Shown here piece by piece: positions 1 to 6,023 of a stretch of 10,238 nucleotides of DNA. The notes beneath the pieces are model-generated. The model did not search any database. It was not told where the DNA came from and saw only the letters and a list, made by a program, of their open reading frames with translations. The DNA comes from Vicinamibacterales bacterium. Its GTDB lineage: Bacteria; Acidobacteriota; Vicinamibacteria; Vicinamibacterales; UBA8438. The stretch's first letter is position 1. Each line of letters begins with the position of its first letter. The stretch spans positions 1 to 10,238 of the forward strand of contig JASLOY010000089.1 of assembly GCA_030745255.1 (NCBI GenBank), in the 5' to 3' direction. The translations under genes were made by a program, and so were the position numbers.

Positions 1-717
1 GCGCCACGCCGATGGTCCGCCCAGCTGTTTTCCGGCGGCCAGGGTGTCGTCGTGGATCGTCGTGACGAGCGCTTCATAGTCGGGGTCGCCCTGCCGCTTA
101 CCGGAGAAGCTGCCGAGGTCGCTGCTGGCGACGAAGACGACGTCGACCCCGGGCACCCCCGCGATCTGCGCCGCCCGTGCCACGCCGTCGGGCTGTTCGA
201 TCATGGCAACGATCATGATGTTGTCGTTCGCCGTCTGGCGATAGTCCCGACCCCAGAGCCGGCCGTACTGACCGCCGCCCTGGCTGCGGATGCCCATGGG
301 TGGATACTTGGCCCACTGGACCGCGTCTTCCATTTCCTCCGGGGTGATGACCATCGGCACGATGATGCCGAGTGCGCCGATGTCGGTCGCCTTCTGAATG
401 TCACCCTCCGTCGCATCCGGCACGCGGATGAACGGGATGGCGGGCGCGTCCCGGCAGGCCCAAATCATCCGGGCCACTTCCTGGTAACTCAGTGGGCTGT
501 GCTGCATCTCGATCCAGATGAAGTCGAACCCGGCATTGGCCATCGCACAGTAGATCTGGGGGTCTGGGGTATCGACGGTGCCGCCAACAATCTGCTGGCC
601 CGACATCAGCTTCTGTTTCGCGGTGTTGTACATCCGCTGGGCCTCGGCGTCGGAGACGGTGCCGATCGCCAGGAGTGCGCAGACGGCTAGGGTGAGGGAC
701 ATGTGTGTGGCACGCAT
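1..717 (-). CDS. Exported HpcH/HpaI-type aldolase (partial, C-terminus beyond window)
   Basis: The first 239 residues are present; the frame is still open at the left edge. The family (class II pyruvate aldolases, HpcH/HpaI/citrate lyase beta) cleaves or forms hydroxy-keto acids with a divalent metal. Hallmarks are visible: the IEMQHSPL segment with the base His at residue 73, the RVP motif with Arg 98, GALGIIVPMV at 114-123, YPPMGIRSQG at 138-147, and the metal ligands Glu 174 (AMIEQPDG) and Asp 200 (ASSDLG). Residues 1-27 form a signal-peptide-like segment (a hydrophobic run, then SDAEAQ), which is unusual because characterised HpaI-type enzymes are cytoplasmic. The ATG is preceded by AAGGAGA at good spacing. 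The gene starts 32 bases after the NIPSNAP gene, so the two are probably co-transcribed. The family is clear; substrate and cellular location are inferred. Confidence 0.93.
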   Translation of the reverse strand, partial: MRATHMSLTLAVCALLAIGTVSDAEAQRMYNTAKQKLMSGQQIVGGTVDTPDPQIYCAMANAGFDFIWIEMQHSPLSYQEVARMIWACRDAPAIPFIRVPDATEGDIQKATDIGALGIIVPMVITPEEMEDAVQWAKYPPMGIRSQGGGQYGRLWGRDYRQTANDNIMIVAMIEQPDGVARAAQIAGVPGVDVVFVASSDLGSFSGKRQGDPDYEALVTTIHDDTLAAGKQLGGPSAWR

Positions 718-749
718 CGGTTCTCCTTCCTTTCGCTGGTGTAACTGGG

Positions 750-1175
750 CTACTTGAGCGGGGAATAGTCGGTTGCTTCCATGAACACTGACTCGACGTT
801 GACGCGTCCCACCCCGGAGGCCTCGGCCACGCCCGGCCATTCAGAGTCGCCACGGAAGCCCTGCCAGTTTTCCTGAGCCGCCTGCCGGCTGTCGTGCGAG
901 ATGATGTAGATCAGCGTGTTCGGCAGCTCCTGCGGTACCCAGTAGCCGACGTTTTCCATATTGTGTCGATCGAAGATCCGCATCGTGTGGTCGCGGAACC
1001 GGGCCTGCAGGTTGGGCAACTTGCCTTCGGCTGTCGTGTAGGTCCGCAGTTCGAAGACCTTGCCGCTGCCTTGCGCCTGGAGGCTGGCATCGGGCTGCCA
1101 TATGGTGCCGGCGGTGAAGCCGGCGACGAAAACCGCGATGCCGAACACGACGAGATAGCGCCTGCTGGATGTCAT
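750..1175 (-). CDS. NIPSNAP family protein with N-terminal membrane anchor or signal
   Basis: A 141-residue protein. Residues 38-141 match the NIPSNAP fold, a dimeric ferredoxin-like alpha/beta barrel: VFELRTYTT opens the domain, followed by LQARFRDHTMRIFDRH, a GYW(V)P stretch, LIYIISHDS, and the closing VESVFMEATDYSP. Residues 6-24 are hydrophobic after an Arg pair, so the protein is probably exported or anchored, as in many bacterial NIPSNAP paralogues. The start at 1175 was chosen because AAGGAG lies 7 bases upstream and the signal segment follows directly. Earlier in-frame codons up to 1277 would add a low-complexity, unsupported N-terminus. The gene is 32 bases upstream of the exported aldolase and probably shares its transcript. 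No biochemical role can be assigned. Confidence 0.9.
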   Translation of the reverse strand: MTSSRRYLVVFGIAVFVAGFTAGTIWQPDASLQAQGSGKVFELRTYTTAEGKLPNLQARFRDHTMRIFDRHNMENVGYWVPQELPNTLIYIISHDSRQAAQENWQGFRGDSEWPGVAEASGVGRVNVESVFMEATDYSPLK

Positions 1176-1391
1176 CGTATGCTCCTTCATGGCTGCCGCC
1201 ATTGTCGTTGGTGCTGTCATAGTAGCCGACCGGGCCGTCAACGGCACGTCCCGTGGCCGGTACCCGTGGCGCATCATTGTAGCCGTTGAGGGGCATCTCC
1301 CACGTACGACCTCGGCGTCGATACGCTGCGTCGGAGCAGGGTGTGTTCCAGGTCGAACGGTGACGTCGGTGAAATCCGGGTGCCTGAGGGG

Positions 1392-2351
1392 TCAGTCTGC
1401 TTGCGGAAACAGCGGGGCGCAGGTTGCGGCGATCTGCTCGATGTGGCGGTGGTCGGTGCCGCAGCAGCCGCCCAGCACGTTCAGCCTCGGTACCCGTTGC
1501 TTGATGGCAGCATACTGTCGGCCCAGTTCGTCCGGGTCGCCGACGTCGAGGCTGGTCGACTCATCGAGCTCCGCATGGCTCTTATGCGAGGCATTGGCGC
1601 GCAGACCGCCGAGACGGTCGAGCCACGGGGCCCGGGTCTCCAGCACCTCGTCGAAGTGGGTGGGATGAGCACAGTTGATCATGAAGTAGGCCGGATAGGC
1701 GTCAGTTTCGGCGTCGACCTGCTCGACTGCGGCCTGAAGGGTCTGACCGGTCGGCAGGCGCCCGTCGGTCTCGACGGTGAAGGAGATGACTACCGGCATG
1801 GCGGCCCGCCGGGCGGCCTGGGCGATGCCGACCGCCTCCTCGACGTAGTTCATCGTGATGGCGCTCACCATGTCGGCTTCGGTGCCAGCAAACGTGTCTA
1901 TCTGCTCGCGGTGATAACCCTCGGATTCGGTCACCGACATGAGCCGATCGGCGTTGTAGCCGTCTCCACGTGGTCCGATGCATCCGTTGAGGACCACCGG
2001 AGTCTGCGGTGTCTGAAACTCCTCCCGGAGCGACTCGAGCATCGCGATCGCCTCACGATTCGCGTTGGCCAGCGTCTCCGGGGCGTAGCCCAGTCGCGTC
2101 CCCCAATCCCCACTCGCCCGCCAGGTCGCGCTGTCGAGGATGAATCCGGTTTCCATGCGCCGGGCCAGCTCGGCATAGGGTCTGAAGTAACGCTCGAGCG
2201 CCGCCCGACCGTCTGCCTGGTGGAGTAGCGTGAAGGCGGCGAAATTCGGGAGCTCGAGCCCGTCGAGAAAAATGAGCTTGGTTTCCATGCCGCCGTCGGC
2301 CAAGAACAGACGGCCGTCGAGCTGTGGAAGGGCGTGGCGATAGCGAGGCAT
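1392..2351 (-). CDS. mmuM: Homocysteine S-methyltransferase family protein (MmuM-like)
   Basis: A 319-residue, single-domain zinc-dependent methyltransferase of the Hcy-binding family. These enzymes transfer a methyl group from S-methylmethionine or S-adenosylmethionine to homocysteine, giving methionine; some members also methylate selenium amino acids. The N-terminal DGGMET motif (19-24) is the family's DGG(M/A)xT strand, NGCIGPRGDGY lies at 122-132, and the three zinc Cys are Cys 227 (INCAHP) and Cys 296-297 (GGCCGTD). Length is normal. The ATG at 2351 is needed to include the DGGMET strand, although its ribosome binding site is weak. The gene lies 82 bases after the DUF411 selenoprotein gene, with a strong hairpin between them, and ends in TGA. 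The family is certain. Methyl donor and true acceptor are not determined, so the symbol is a best match rather than proof. Confidence 0.92.
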   Translation of the reverse strand: MPRYRHALPQLDGRLFLADGGMETKLIFLDGLELPNFAAFTLLHQADGRAALERYFRPYAELARRMETGFILDSATWRASGDWGTRLGYAPETLANANREAIAMLESLREEFQTPQTPVVLNGCIGPRGDGYNADRLMSVTESEGYHREQIDTFAGTEADMVSAITMNYVEEAVGIAQAARRAAMPVVISFTVETDGRLPTGQTLQAAVEQVDAETDAYPAYFMINCAHPTHFDEVLETRAPWLDRLGGLRANASHKSHAELDESTSLDVGDPDELGRQYAAIKQRVPRLNVLGGCCGTDHRHIEQIAATCAPLFPQAD

Positions 2352-2379
2352 GGCGCGGAACGCCTACCGAGGCGAGGAG

Positions 2380-2415
2380 GCTCCGGACACCACCGCCGCG
2401 CGGCGGGTCCGGAGC
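2380..2415 (-). terminator. Strong GC-rich hairpin between DUF411 and mmuM genes
   Basis: A 9-base outer stem (GCTCCGGAC at 2380-2388 with GTCCGGAGC at 2407-2415) encloses a perfect inner palindrome at 2393-2406 (CCGCCGC/GCGGCGG). A four-base bulge is the only interruption. It begins 18 bases beyond the DUF411 stop codon and ends 28 bases before the mmuM start. No T-run follows on the transcribed strand, so it is not a textbook intrinsic terminator. It may act as a transcript end, an RNA-stabilising element or an attenuating structure. The structure itself is certain; its role is inferred. Confidence 0.55.
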
Positions 2416-2433
2416 ATGACCACTCGCGTTGTG

Positions 2434-2880
2434 TCAGGGCTTGTGTTCGGAGAACACGGCCAGCTCGCCGTCGTCGTCGAACGAGATGACGGCGAACCCC
2501 TTCGGGTTCGGTCCCTCCATGCCGGGCGAGCCGACCGGCATGCCGGGAACCGAGATTCCCGCGATGTCCGGCCGCTCGTCGAGCAACCGCTCGATGTCCT
2601 CGGCGGGGACGTGCCCCTCGACGACGTAGCCGTCGACCAGAGCCGTGTGACAGGAGGTGACTCGGCCCGGCACACCGTGCTCGCCCTTGAGCGGGCTGAC
2701 GTCAGCGACGTCTGTCGTCTGCACCGTGAAACCGTTCTCGCGGAGATGTGAGACCCATCCCCCGCAACACCCTCAAGTGGGTGACTTGTAGACTTCGATC
2801 ACTGGTTTCTGGGTCTGCGCGGTCGTCAGCGACCCGACCCCAACCAGCGCCAGAAACATGGCCGTCAGCAGCGTGCGCAT
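2434..2880 (-). CDS. DUF411/CopG-family exported metal-binding selenoprotein (in-frame UGA read as Sec)
   Basis: A 148-residue protein if the TGA at codon 36 is read as selenocysteine. Residues 1-21 are a signal peptide (MRTLLTAMFLALVGVG, then SLTTA), so the product is periplasmic. The mature part matches DUF411, a thioredoxin-like family that includes the copper-resistance protein CopG: VYKSPT-U-GCCGGW at 30-42, a GVPGRVTSCHTALVDGY segment, EGHVPAEDIERLL, ERPDIAGISVPGMPVGSPGMEG, and a C-terminal FDDDGELAVF strand. The family's CxCC site is here U36-G-C38-C39. The ATG at 2880 has AAAGGAG five bases upstream, which supports translation from in front of the UGA. The downstream piece alone would have to start at GTG 2724 without a ribosome binding site, losing both the signal peptide and the metal site. 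The reading frame is otherwise intact and ends with a second, ordinary TGA. The alternative is a pseudogene or base error changing a Cys codon, but the SECIS-like hairpin argues against that. Confidence 0.9.
2740..2765 (-). promoter_or_regulatory. Bacterial SECIS-like hairpin directly 3' of the UGA
   Basis: Seven bases after the UGA the mRNA can fold as GCGG + GG + GAUG, apical loop GGUCUCA (2755-2749), then CAUC + U + CCGC. This gives nine pairs (one G-U) with a single bulged G on the 5' side. A further GUU/AAC pairing can extend the base across a three-base bulge. The loop has 7 bases with G in its first two positions and begins 17 bases after the UGA. The published bacterial SECIS consensus asks for a 3-14 base loop with an early G and 16-37 bases of spacing. 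E. coli fdhF, as I recall it, also has 17 bases before its AGGUCU loop, and GGUCU is part of the SelB recognition site. The hairpin lies inside the coding sequence, as is usual in bacteria. Confidence 0.85.
2773..2775 (-). other. In-frame UGA, predicted selenocysteine codon (residue 36)
   Basis: The codon reads TGA on the minus strand and falls between SPT and GCCGGW. DUF411 proteins have SPTCGCC here, so the UGA replaces the first Cys of the conserved CxCC. Eight other reading frames in or near this gene train, including this gene itself, use TGA as their terminator, so UGA is not reassigned genome-wide. Sec in place of a redox or metal Cys, next to further Cys residues, is the typical pattern of bacterial selenoproteins. 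The match to family position and the adjacent hairpin are seen directly; Sec insertion is inferred. Confidence 0.85.
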
Positions 2881-2885
2881 GAACA

Positions 2886-2892
2886 CTCCTTT
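2886..2892 (-). promoter_or_regulatory. Ribosome binding site of the DUF411 selenoprotein gene
   Basis: AAAGGAG on the minus strand lies five bases before the ATG at 2880. It is one of the best Shine-Dalgarno matches in the window. It matters because it fixes translation initiation upstream of the in-frame UGA and includes the signal peptide. Confidence 0.8.
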
Positions 2893-2942
2893 TCGAACAG
2901 AACCGTTTCCCCGCCGGATCGCGTCACAATCCGAACGATAAC

Positions 2943-2971
2943 AGGCTACTCATTGCCCGACCGATTGGCAA
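2943..2971 (-). promoter_or_regulatory. Possible sigma-70-like promoter for the DUF411 gene
   Basis: TTGCCA (2971-2966) and TAGCCT (2948-2943) are separated by 17 bases, about 60 bases upstream of the DUF411 start and just after the DUF1801 hairpin. The -35 match is good and the -10 match is poor. The 118-base gap here is larger than most in the train, which makes a separate promoter plausible. No operator repeats are evident. Confidence 0.3.
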
Positions 2972-2990
2972 CCCACGGCGGAGCCGTGGG
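2972..2990 (-). terminator. Hairpin just downstream of the DUF1801 gene
   Basis: A perfect 8-base stem, CCCACGGC with GCCGTGGG, has a 3-base loop and sits 8 bases beyond the DUF1801 stop codon. Only a short TT follows on the minus strand, so it is a weak intrinsic-terminator candidate. Its position suggests it separates the upstream DUF train from the selenoprotein gene. Confidence 0.5.
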
Positions 2991-2998
2991 GCCCCTAG

Positions 2999-3520
2999 CT
3001 ACCGCTTCTTGGCGCCCCGACGAGGCCTGGTCTTGGCCGCGGTCGTCTTTGTCCGTGTCGTTTTTGCGCGTGGCTTGCGGGACGAGGTGGCCCGCCGCAC
3101 CGCCTCTACCAGCTCGGAGACCGGCAGCGACGCGATCGTTTCCCCGATGAGCGGTAGCGGCAGGTCGTCCAGCGTCTTGAAGCGGACACACGACTGGCCG
3201 ACGTCGAACCGCTTACCTGTTGCCCGGTACGCGGCCTCGAAGCCGTCGCGCGTCTGCTGCGACGTGTAGATGCCGGTCAGGTAGACCGCCATGTGGTTCT
3301 TCTGTGACACCAGCGCCGCGTACATCAGCGGCTGCCCGTTGTAGGTGTCCGGATAGGTCGCCAGCGGGACCTGGTAGGTGATCATCCCCCAGTTCATCGC
3401 TTCTTCGTAGCCCACTGGCAAGTTGGCCCGGATGACTTTCCGGACCGCCGTGAGCGCCTTGCGTCGACCCACCGGCAAGGCCGACAGATACTCCCGTACC
3501 GTTTGCGCTGCTGACCGCAT
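2999..3520 (-). CDS. DUF1801 (YdhG-like) protein with basic C-terminal tail
   Basis: A 173-residue protein. Residues 5-143 match the DUF1801/YdhG fold: VREYLSALPVGRRKAL at the start, the EEAMNWGMITY segment at 39-49 that resembles the family's E-x-hydrophobic-W/Y core, LVSQKNHMAVYL at 70-81, and a C-terminal LDDLPLPLIGETIASLPV helix region. Some members have been linked to iron handling (frataxin-like), but nothing here proves that role. Residues 146-173 form a Lys/Arg/Thr/Ala-rich tail ending GAKKR, reminiscent of histone-like or nucleic-acid-binding tails and absent from short family members. The ATG has GCAGGTGA upstream at acceptable spacing. It follows the DUF2817 gene by 36 bases and is closed by a hairpin. 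Confidence 0.87.
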   Translation of the reverse strand: MRSAAQTVREYLSALPVGRRKALTAVRKVIRANLPVGYEEAMNWGMITYQVPLATYPDTYNGQPLMYAALVSQKNHMAVYLTGIYTSQQTRDGFEAAYRATGKRFDVGQSCVRFKTLDDLPLPLIGETIASLPVSELVEAVRRATSSRKPRAKTTRTKTTAAKTRPRRGAKKR

Positions 3521-3556
3521 CGCGTCACCTGCCCCTCTTCACCGTGTCTCCGGCTG

Positions 3557-4639
3557 TCATTCGGTTGTCTGCGAGCGCACGGCCTGGTCGATAATCGCCA
3601 GACCCTGCGCGACGACGAGCTCCCTCCAGCGACGGTCGTGTGGACAGAAGCATTCCAGCAGCTCGTTCCTGGCTCGCCGAAAGGCGCCGACATCCGGTCG
3701 ACTGAAGAAATGCGCCCGGTTCTCGGCGCGCAAGGCTCCGAGCACCCGAAGAATCGGGTAGGTGCCGAACTCGGCGCCGACGAAGCGATATCGCGTGTCG
3801 GACAAATGGCGCATGGCCCAGCCACCGAGCGTGCCCGAGGCGTCGTAGGCGGTGCCGTCGACGCTATCCAGCGGTTCAACGACTTCGGACCCGAACGTGT
3901 CACGATACCACTCGGACTGCGATGGTCTCATCGATTCGGCCAGCAGCAGCCGGTAGCGGCCGTGGGCTCCCAGTCCGCTGTGCAGATCGATGTGTATCGT
4001 CCGTTGCGCGCCGCCGAGCCAGGCGGCGAGATGCTGCTGCATGATCCGCGTGGCGGCAGCAGGTCCATATCCACCGAAGAACAGACCCCGTGGAAATCGG
4101 TATTGCCCACCGGCGACAGCGTTCTTCAGCATCGGCAATCCGTTCCGTTTGATGTGCCAGAGTGCCTTGAGTCGAAATGGCTCGAGCAGGGAGGGAGGAG
4201 ACGCCGGATTGAGAAATGGGTCCAGCGCTGCGTAGGCGGCAGGGGCGCCGGTATACGAATCACGGGTGTCGAGAAAGTTCCGGTTCAGGTCGACGTTGTC
4301 CTCGTTGGTCCGGCGGAGGCGCGCGAAGCCGTACGGGTTCACCGCGTGTATGAGCACGATGGCACCGCCACCCGGTAGGGGCCCGCCGCTCTTCAGACGC
4401 GTGAGCCAGGCGAGCTGGATCGCCGAACCGAAGAACCCCTCGACACCGTGGAGACCAGATGTGACGACGACGGCCCAACGCGGATTGGCGTGACCCAACG
4501 TGGCAACGTCTATGGTCAGGTCCGCGCCGGGGTCGACGGGATGCTGCTCGAGCGTGGCGCCTGCCTCGTTCGCCGTATCGCGGAAACGCCGCCGTGCGAC
4601 TTCGTAACTCGGAGAGAAGAGGTCGAGCCGACTCATCAT
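3557..4639 (-). CDS. DUF2817 protein, M14-type zinc carboxypeptidase-like hydrolase
   Basis: A 360-residue protein of the DUF2817 family, related to M14 metallocarboxypeptidases and deacylases. The zinc and catalytic elements are all visible: GLHGVEG with His 64 and Glu 67 (HxxE), NPYGFARLRRTNEDNVDLNRNF with Asn 119-Arg 120-Asn 121, the second zinc His 220 in HIDLHSGLG, and Glu 290 in GAEFGTY as the likely catalytic acid. No signal peptide is seen, so it should act in the cytoplasm. Substrate is unknown; family relatives remove terminal residues or acyl groups. Tandem ATGs occur at 4639 and 4636 and either may be used; AAGGA lies about 10 bases upstream. It follows the DUF1697 gene by 22 bases. 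Confidence 0.92.
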   Translation of the reverse strand: MMSRLDLFSPSYEVARRRFRDTANEAGATLEQHPVDPGADLTIDVATLGHANPRWAVVVTSGLHGVEGFFGSAIQLAWLTRLKSGGPLPGGGAIVLIHAVNPYGFARLRRTNEDNVDLNRNFLDTRDSYTGAPAAYAALDPFLNPASPPSLLEPFRLKALWHIKRNGLPMLKNAVAGGQYRFPRGLFFGGYGPAAATRIMQQHLAAWLGGAQRTIHIDLHSGLGAHGRYRLLLAESMRPSQSEWYRDTFGSEVVEPLDSVDGTAYDASGTLGGWAMRHLSDTRYRFVGAEFGTYPILRVLGALRAENRAHFFSRPDVGAFRRARNELLECFCPHDRRWRELVVAQGLAIIDQAVRSQTTE

Positions 4640-4661
4640 GCGCCCGGGTTCCTTGAGGCGA

Positions 4662-5198
4662 TCACGCGCCGACCATCTCGAGGAGCTTCAACGTGGTGCG
4701 CCAGTTCCGGATGGTGGTCACCGTCTTGAGCGTCGCGTCGAAGTAGGCACTGGTGAGCTTTGTACGTGCCATGCCGTTCGGGCAGCGCAGATACAGCTCT
4801 CGGTTGCGCAGCGCGAATTCGTCGGGCGGAGATCGGTCGGGGTCGAGGGCCGCAATCGCGGTGGCGGCGGGACAGGCGGCCAGAAAGCCGACGTGCAGTA
4901 GCTTGAGGTCGGTACCGGCCCTGGCGAACGGGCTCGCGTCGACGATCCGCGCGAGGTCCGCCGCCGTCCTGGTCACGATCGGGACCTCCGGTCCGATCTG
5001 CGCCGCGATTGCCGCCGACACCGTCGCTGCCAGTCGACCGGCGCGGGCGGAGAGGGCGTCAAAAACCACGTTCCCGCTTTGAATGTAGGTGCGGACCCGC
5101 TTGGCGCCCGCCTCCTCGAACAGGCGCACGAGGTCGGCCATCGACAGACGATTCCGTCCACCGACGTTGATGCCACGCAGGAGCGCGATGTGGGTCAT
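4662..5198 (-). CDS. DUF1697 domain protein
   Basis: A 178-residue cytoplasmic protein matching DUF1697 over its full length. The N-terminal LLRGINVGGRNRLSM (7-20) and YIQSGNVVF (38-46) are the signature motifs of the family, and the ASPFA and KLTSAYFD stretches also fit. The function of DUF1697 is not established. The start at 5198 places MTHIALLRGINVGG at the N-terminus exactly where the family begins. The longer reading from 5234 would overlap the end of the acyltransferase gene and add an unrelated extension. The Shine-Dalgarno is weak (CGGAAC), so translation may depend on coupling to the acyltransferase gene, which ends 19 bases upstream. Confidence 0.92.
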   Translation of the reverse strand: MTHIALLRGINVGGRNRLSMADLVRLFEEAGAKRVRTYIQSGNVVFDALSARAGRLAATVSAAIAAQIGPEVPIVTRTAADLARIVDASPFARAGTDLKLLHVGFLAACPAATAIAALDPDRSPPDEFALRNRELYLRCPNGMARTKLTSAYFDATLKTVTTIRNWRTTLKLLEMVGA

Positions 5199-5217
5199 AT
5201 GTTCCGTGCGTCGCGGA

Positions 5218-5991
5218 TCAGCCAGACGACGCACATGCGGACGAGCCGCCGTCTGGCGGCCCGCCGGACAACGTCTGCTCGATGACGTTCCTGGTCCGCG
5301 CGATCAGCTCGGGCAGCCGCCGCTCGTCGTATGCCCGCGTGTCGATCGGCGTGCCGAGGATCACGTCGACTCGCCCGGGTCGCGGTGCCAGCGTGGTCTT
5401 TGGCAGCAGCGCGAACGTGCCGCGAATCGTCACCGGCACGATCGGCACGCCGGCTTTGAGGGCAATCTTGAAGGCGCCCGACCTGAACTCTTGGAGACGC
5501 CCGTCCCGGGTTCGGGTGCCTTCGGGGAACAGGGCAAGCGACGCCCCGCCGCGTACACCGTCGATGACCCGCCGCACACTGCGAATCGTCTTGCGGGCAT
5601 TCCTGCGGTCAATCGGGAAGTGGCCGGCGGTCCACAGGTGCCACCCCATGAACGGCACGAGGAACAGCTCGCGCTTGGCCATGATGCGAAACGGGTAGGG
5701 CAGATACGCGAATAGCGCCGGCGTGTCGATGAGACTCGAGTGGTTCGCCATGTAGACGTAGGGCTGCCCGGCACGGACATGCTCGACCCCATGTACGCGG
5801 ATGCGGGCGAAGATCGACCAGGCGACCAGCCGGCACCACCATCGCGAGCACCAGAACTGCATCTCCCCGGTCCGGTCGAACGGCCACAGGAGCAGCGACA
5901 GGCTGCCCATGACCACCGTGTGCGTGTACCACAGCAGATTGGCGACGGGCGCCCACACGTAGACGAGCACGGTCTTCAGGAAAGCCAGCAT
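5218..5991 (-). CDS. plsC: 1-acyl-sn-glycerol-3-phosphate acyltransferase (PlsC family)
   Basis: A 257-residue membrane-associated acyltransferase. It is expected to transfer an acyl chain from acyl-ACP or acyl-CoA to lysophosphatidic acid, making phosphatidic acid for phospholipids. Hydrophobic segments occur at roughly 6-36. The catalytic NHSSLID (83-89) supplies the HX4D motif (His 84, Asp 89), FPEGTR at 155-160 is the glycerol-phosphate-binding motif, and VPIVPVTIRG at 182-191 is the fourth motif. The start at 5991 gives the usual N-terminus; the frame stays open upstream to 6414 but overlaps the neighbouring gene in an unrelated frame. The ribosome binding site is not obvious. The C-terminal 15 residues are Gly/Ser-rich and unremarkable. 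Paralogues can act in ornithine-lipid or other acylation, so substrate is inferred. Confidence 0.92.
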   Translation of the reverse strand: MLAFLKTVLVYVWAPVANLLWYTHTVVMGSLSLLLWPFDRTGEMQFWCSRWWCRLVAWSIFARIRVHGVEHVRAGQPYVYMANHSSLIDTPALFAYLPYPFRIMAKRELFLVPFMGWHLWTAGHFPIDRRNARKTIRSVRRVIDGVRGGASLALFPEGTRTRDGRLQEFRSGAFKIALKAGVPIVPVTIRGTFALLPKTTLAPRPGRVDVILGTPIDTRAYDERRLPELIARTRNVIEQTLSGGPPDGGSSACASSG

Positions 5992-6023
5992 GCGTGAGTG
6001 GCGGCGTCCTGCAATGGGTGCGC

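Noticed and set aside
52..690. Plus-strand reading frame opposite the aldolase gene
   Set aside because: His/Asp/Arg/Gly-rich antisense shadow of a gene with clear family motifs.
1176..1277. Longer N-terminus for the NIPSNAP protein
   Set aside because: The extra residues are low-complexity and the signal segment with AAGGAG points to the start at 1175.
1176..1391. Promoter in the 216-base gap before the NIPSNAP gene (TACAAT at 1276-1281, TACTAT at 1219-1224)
   Set aside because: Both resemble -10 boxes but neither has a convincing -35 at 16-18 bases, so no promoter is called, although one is likely somewhere in this gap.
1341..2228. A 295-residue plus-strand reading frame opposite mmuM
   Set aside because: No recognisable motifs; mirrors a well-supported methyltransferase gene.
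2434..2724. A 96-residue protein starting at GTG 2724 as the whole DUF411 gene
   Set aside because: It has no ribosome binding site and lacks the signal peptide and metal motif that are encoded in the same frame just upstream across the UGA.
2773..2775. Genome-wide reassignment of UGA to an amino acid
   Set aside because: Eight genes here, including the DUF411 gene itself, end in TGA at family-typical lengths, and the DUF1572 start overlaps such a stop.
2434..2880. DUF411 as a simple nonsense pseudogene
   Set aside because: The frame is intact on both sides, start and ribosome binding site are strong, and a SECIS-like hairpin is in register. It cannot be fully excluded without relatives.
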